From assembly GCA_027577595.1 (NCBI GenBank), contig JANBRJ010000031.1:62001-126000 (forward strand): a stretch of DNA of 64,000 nucleotides. Reading direction: 5' to 3'. Below the pieces are notes generated by a model. The model worked only from the letters and a program-made list of their open reading frames with translations, had not been told where the DNA came from and made no database searches. Position numbers and translations under genes: made by a program. Positions 63,029 through 64,000 of the stretch are shown piece by piece. The DNA is from Coemansia sp. RSA 487 (Eukaryota; Kickxellomycota; Kickxellomycetes; Kickxellales; Kickxellaceae). Numbering within the stretch: position 1 is the stretch's first letter; the number at the start of each line of letters is the position of its first letter.

Positions 63029-63475
63029 CCGGTGCTCTTCCTTTCTTTTCTACATACTTACTCTTCATTGATCCATCTCTTTCTTTTTCTGTTCTACCTT
63101 TTTGTTGTCCTCTTCTAAATCGATGAATGCCTTCGTTTATTCACAAAGCATGCGGAAAAAAAAACCAAGACCATTCCTATGCTCACGTGTTTGCAAGCAG
63201 CAGATGAATCTGCTTGTAATATTGTTTGTTTTGACTGCTTCAGCCAATCAGTGCCTGCTGCTTGTCTTGACCATTGACTGTACCCTTTTATGCTTGATTC
63301 GCTGATCTCGCCGGTTTCGATCATCGTCGTTCCAGCTTTTTTTTTTGGCAAGATGCAATAGCCTTTTTGAAACGCTTGGAGCAAGACGAAGCTCTGTTTA
63401 TTCTGCTTTCTTTTTTCATGGCTTTACCCTTCTCCGTAGCTTTACATGAACACTCCTTTATAAATAGCCAAGACC
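63029..63475. other. Intergenic region, Rho-GDI 3' end / LYAR promoter
   Basis: These 447 bp contain a CCAAT box (63244-63248) about 230 nt upstream of the LYAR ATG, A and T runs, and no gene. Confidence 0.55.
63244..63248 (+). promoter_or_regulatory. CCAAT box
   Basis: TCAGCCAATCAG is identical over 12 bp to the CCAAT box of the ASH2/APSES promoter and matches the HAP/NF-Y consensus. Confidence 0.4.
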
Positions 63476-64000
63476 ATGGTGTCGTTTGTTTGCAACTATT
63501 GTCAGGATACGTTGAAAAAGGCCAAACTCGATGTCCATGCCCAGCGCTGTCGAAACGCATCGTTTTCCTGCATCGACTGCGGTGTTGACTTTGAAGGCGC
63601 TTCATATCGCCAGCACACCTCGTGCATTACAGAGTCTGAAAAGTACGAAGGCAAAAGCAAGCCCAAGAAGCAGCAACAAAAGAACAAGGAATCTAAGCAG
63701 AACTCTGCTGTACCATCACGCACTTCCGTTTCAACAGTCGATCAGCTGACAAAGAAGGCGCAAGCTATTGAAACTGACACACAGTCCGAAAACAATGCAT
63801 CCAAGAGCAAGAAGCGCAAAGCGGTGGAGACAACGAGCAACAAATCTAGCAAAAAAGCGTCAAGCGCGGGGTGGGATTCGACAAACCTGCCCAACGACGC
63901 TGTTGATGCTCTCGTAAGTGCGATTACCCATGTGGTTCAAACCCAGAAGTCTGAGAAAGCGTCATTCAAAACTCTAAAGAAGCAGTGTCTGAAATTGGCC
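63476..64000 (+). CDS. LYAR: LYAR-type nucleolar zinc-finger protein, truncated by the window edge
   Basis: An open frame of 175 codons runs from ATG at 63476 to the right end without a stop. It starts MVSFVCNYCQDTLKKAKLDV, then HAQRCRN and FSCIDCGVDFEGASYRQHTS, which is the LYAR double zinc finger (MVxFxCxxC...H...CR...SCIDCGxDF...Y..H..C). It continues with CITESEKYEG and a Lys/Gln/Ser-rich linker carrying nuclear-signal-like SKSKKRKA. LYAR proteins act in the nucleolus in early pre-rRNA processing. The C-terminal part lies outside the window. Confidence 0.93.
   Translation, partial: MVSFVCNYCQDTLKKAKLDVHAQRCRNASFSCIDCGVDFEGASYRQHTSCITESEKYEGKSKPKKQQQKNKESKQNSAVPSRTSVSTVDQLTKKAQAIETDTQSENNASKSKKRKAVETTSNKSSKKASSAGWDSTNLPNDAVDALVSAITHVVQTQKSEKASFKTLKKQCLKLA

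Overview
The window is nuclear DNA of a fungus, most likely an early-diverging (zygosporic) lineage such as Kickxellomycotina; that placement is an inference from gene content and style, not from a search. Genes are compact and intron-poor, introns are mostly 114-223 nt with GT...AG ends, promoters carry pyrimidine-rich tracts, and many proteins have Gln, Ser, Ala or Asp runs. Fungal markers include an APSES/ankyrin cell-cycle factor, a Bcy1-type PKA regulatory subunit, a Pcl-type cyclin, an Ark/Prk-family kinase and an animal-like mitochondrial glutamate dehydrogenase with a presequence.

Layout. 1-13 kb: edge-truncated polytopic membrane protein (minus, running off the left end), an unrecognised 868-aa protein, an Ark1/Prk1/AAK1-type kinase (2 exons), then the largest intergenic gap (3.66 kb). 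13-25 kb: a small acidic SP-rich protein, a PH-like small protein, NRDE2, a secreted double-psi-barrel protein, AMMECR1 and the SUMO ligase NSE2. 24-37 kb: mitochondrial GDH (3 exons, two of them very short), mitochondrial NAD kinase, a DUF7719-like membrane protein, the divergent ribosome-biogenesis pair LLP/IMP3, an AT-rich island with an orphan gene, mitochondrial TrpRS and a Pcl-type cyclin. 37-46 kb: m-AAA protease, a Rab5-like GTPase (3 exons), a PINX1/PXR1 G-patch protein and ASH2 (2 exons). 46-64 kb: an MBF/SBF-type APSES factor (2 exons), a four-LIM protein (2 exons), CDT1, PKA regulatory subunit, CGR1, Rho-GDI (2 exons) and an edge-truncated LYAR homolog.

Themes. Mitochondrial function (GDH, NAD kinase, TrpRS, m-AAA protease), ribosome biogenesis (LLP, IMP3, PXR1, CGR1, LYAR) and cell cycle/signalling (Pcl cyclin, APSES factor, CDT1, PKA-R, Rab5, Rho-GDI) recur, as expected of a gene-dense euchromatic segment rather than a functional cluster. 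I see no transposase, reverse transcriptase, capsid gene, CRISPR array, rRNA or convincing tRNA. The most unusual structures are a three-copy dispersed non-coding repeat (2.2, 20.7 and 41.8 kb), three MluI-type cell-cycle boxes between ASH2 and the APSES factor gene, a perfect 11-bp hairpin downstream of the Rab gene, and an AT-rich island with an orphan gene. I did not find a convincing new multi-gene system.
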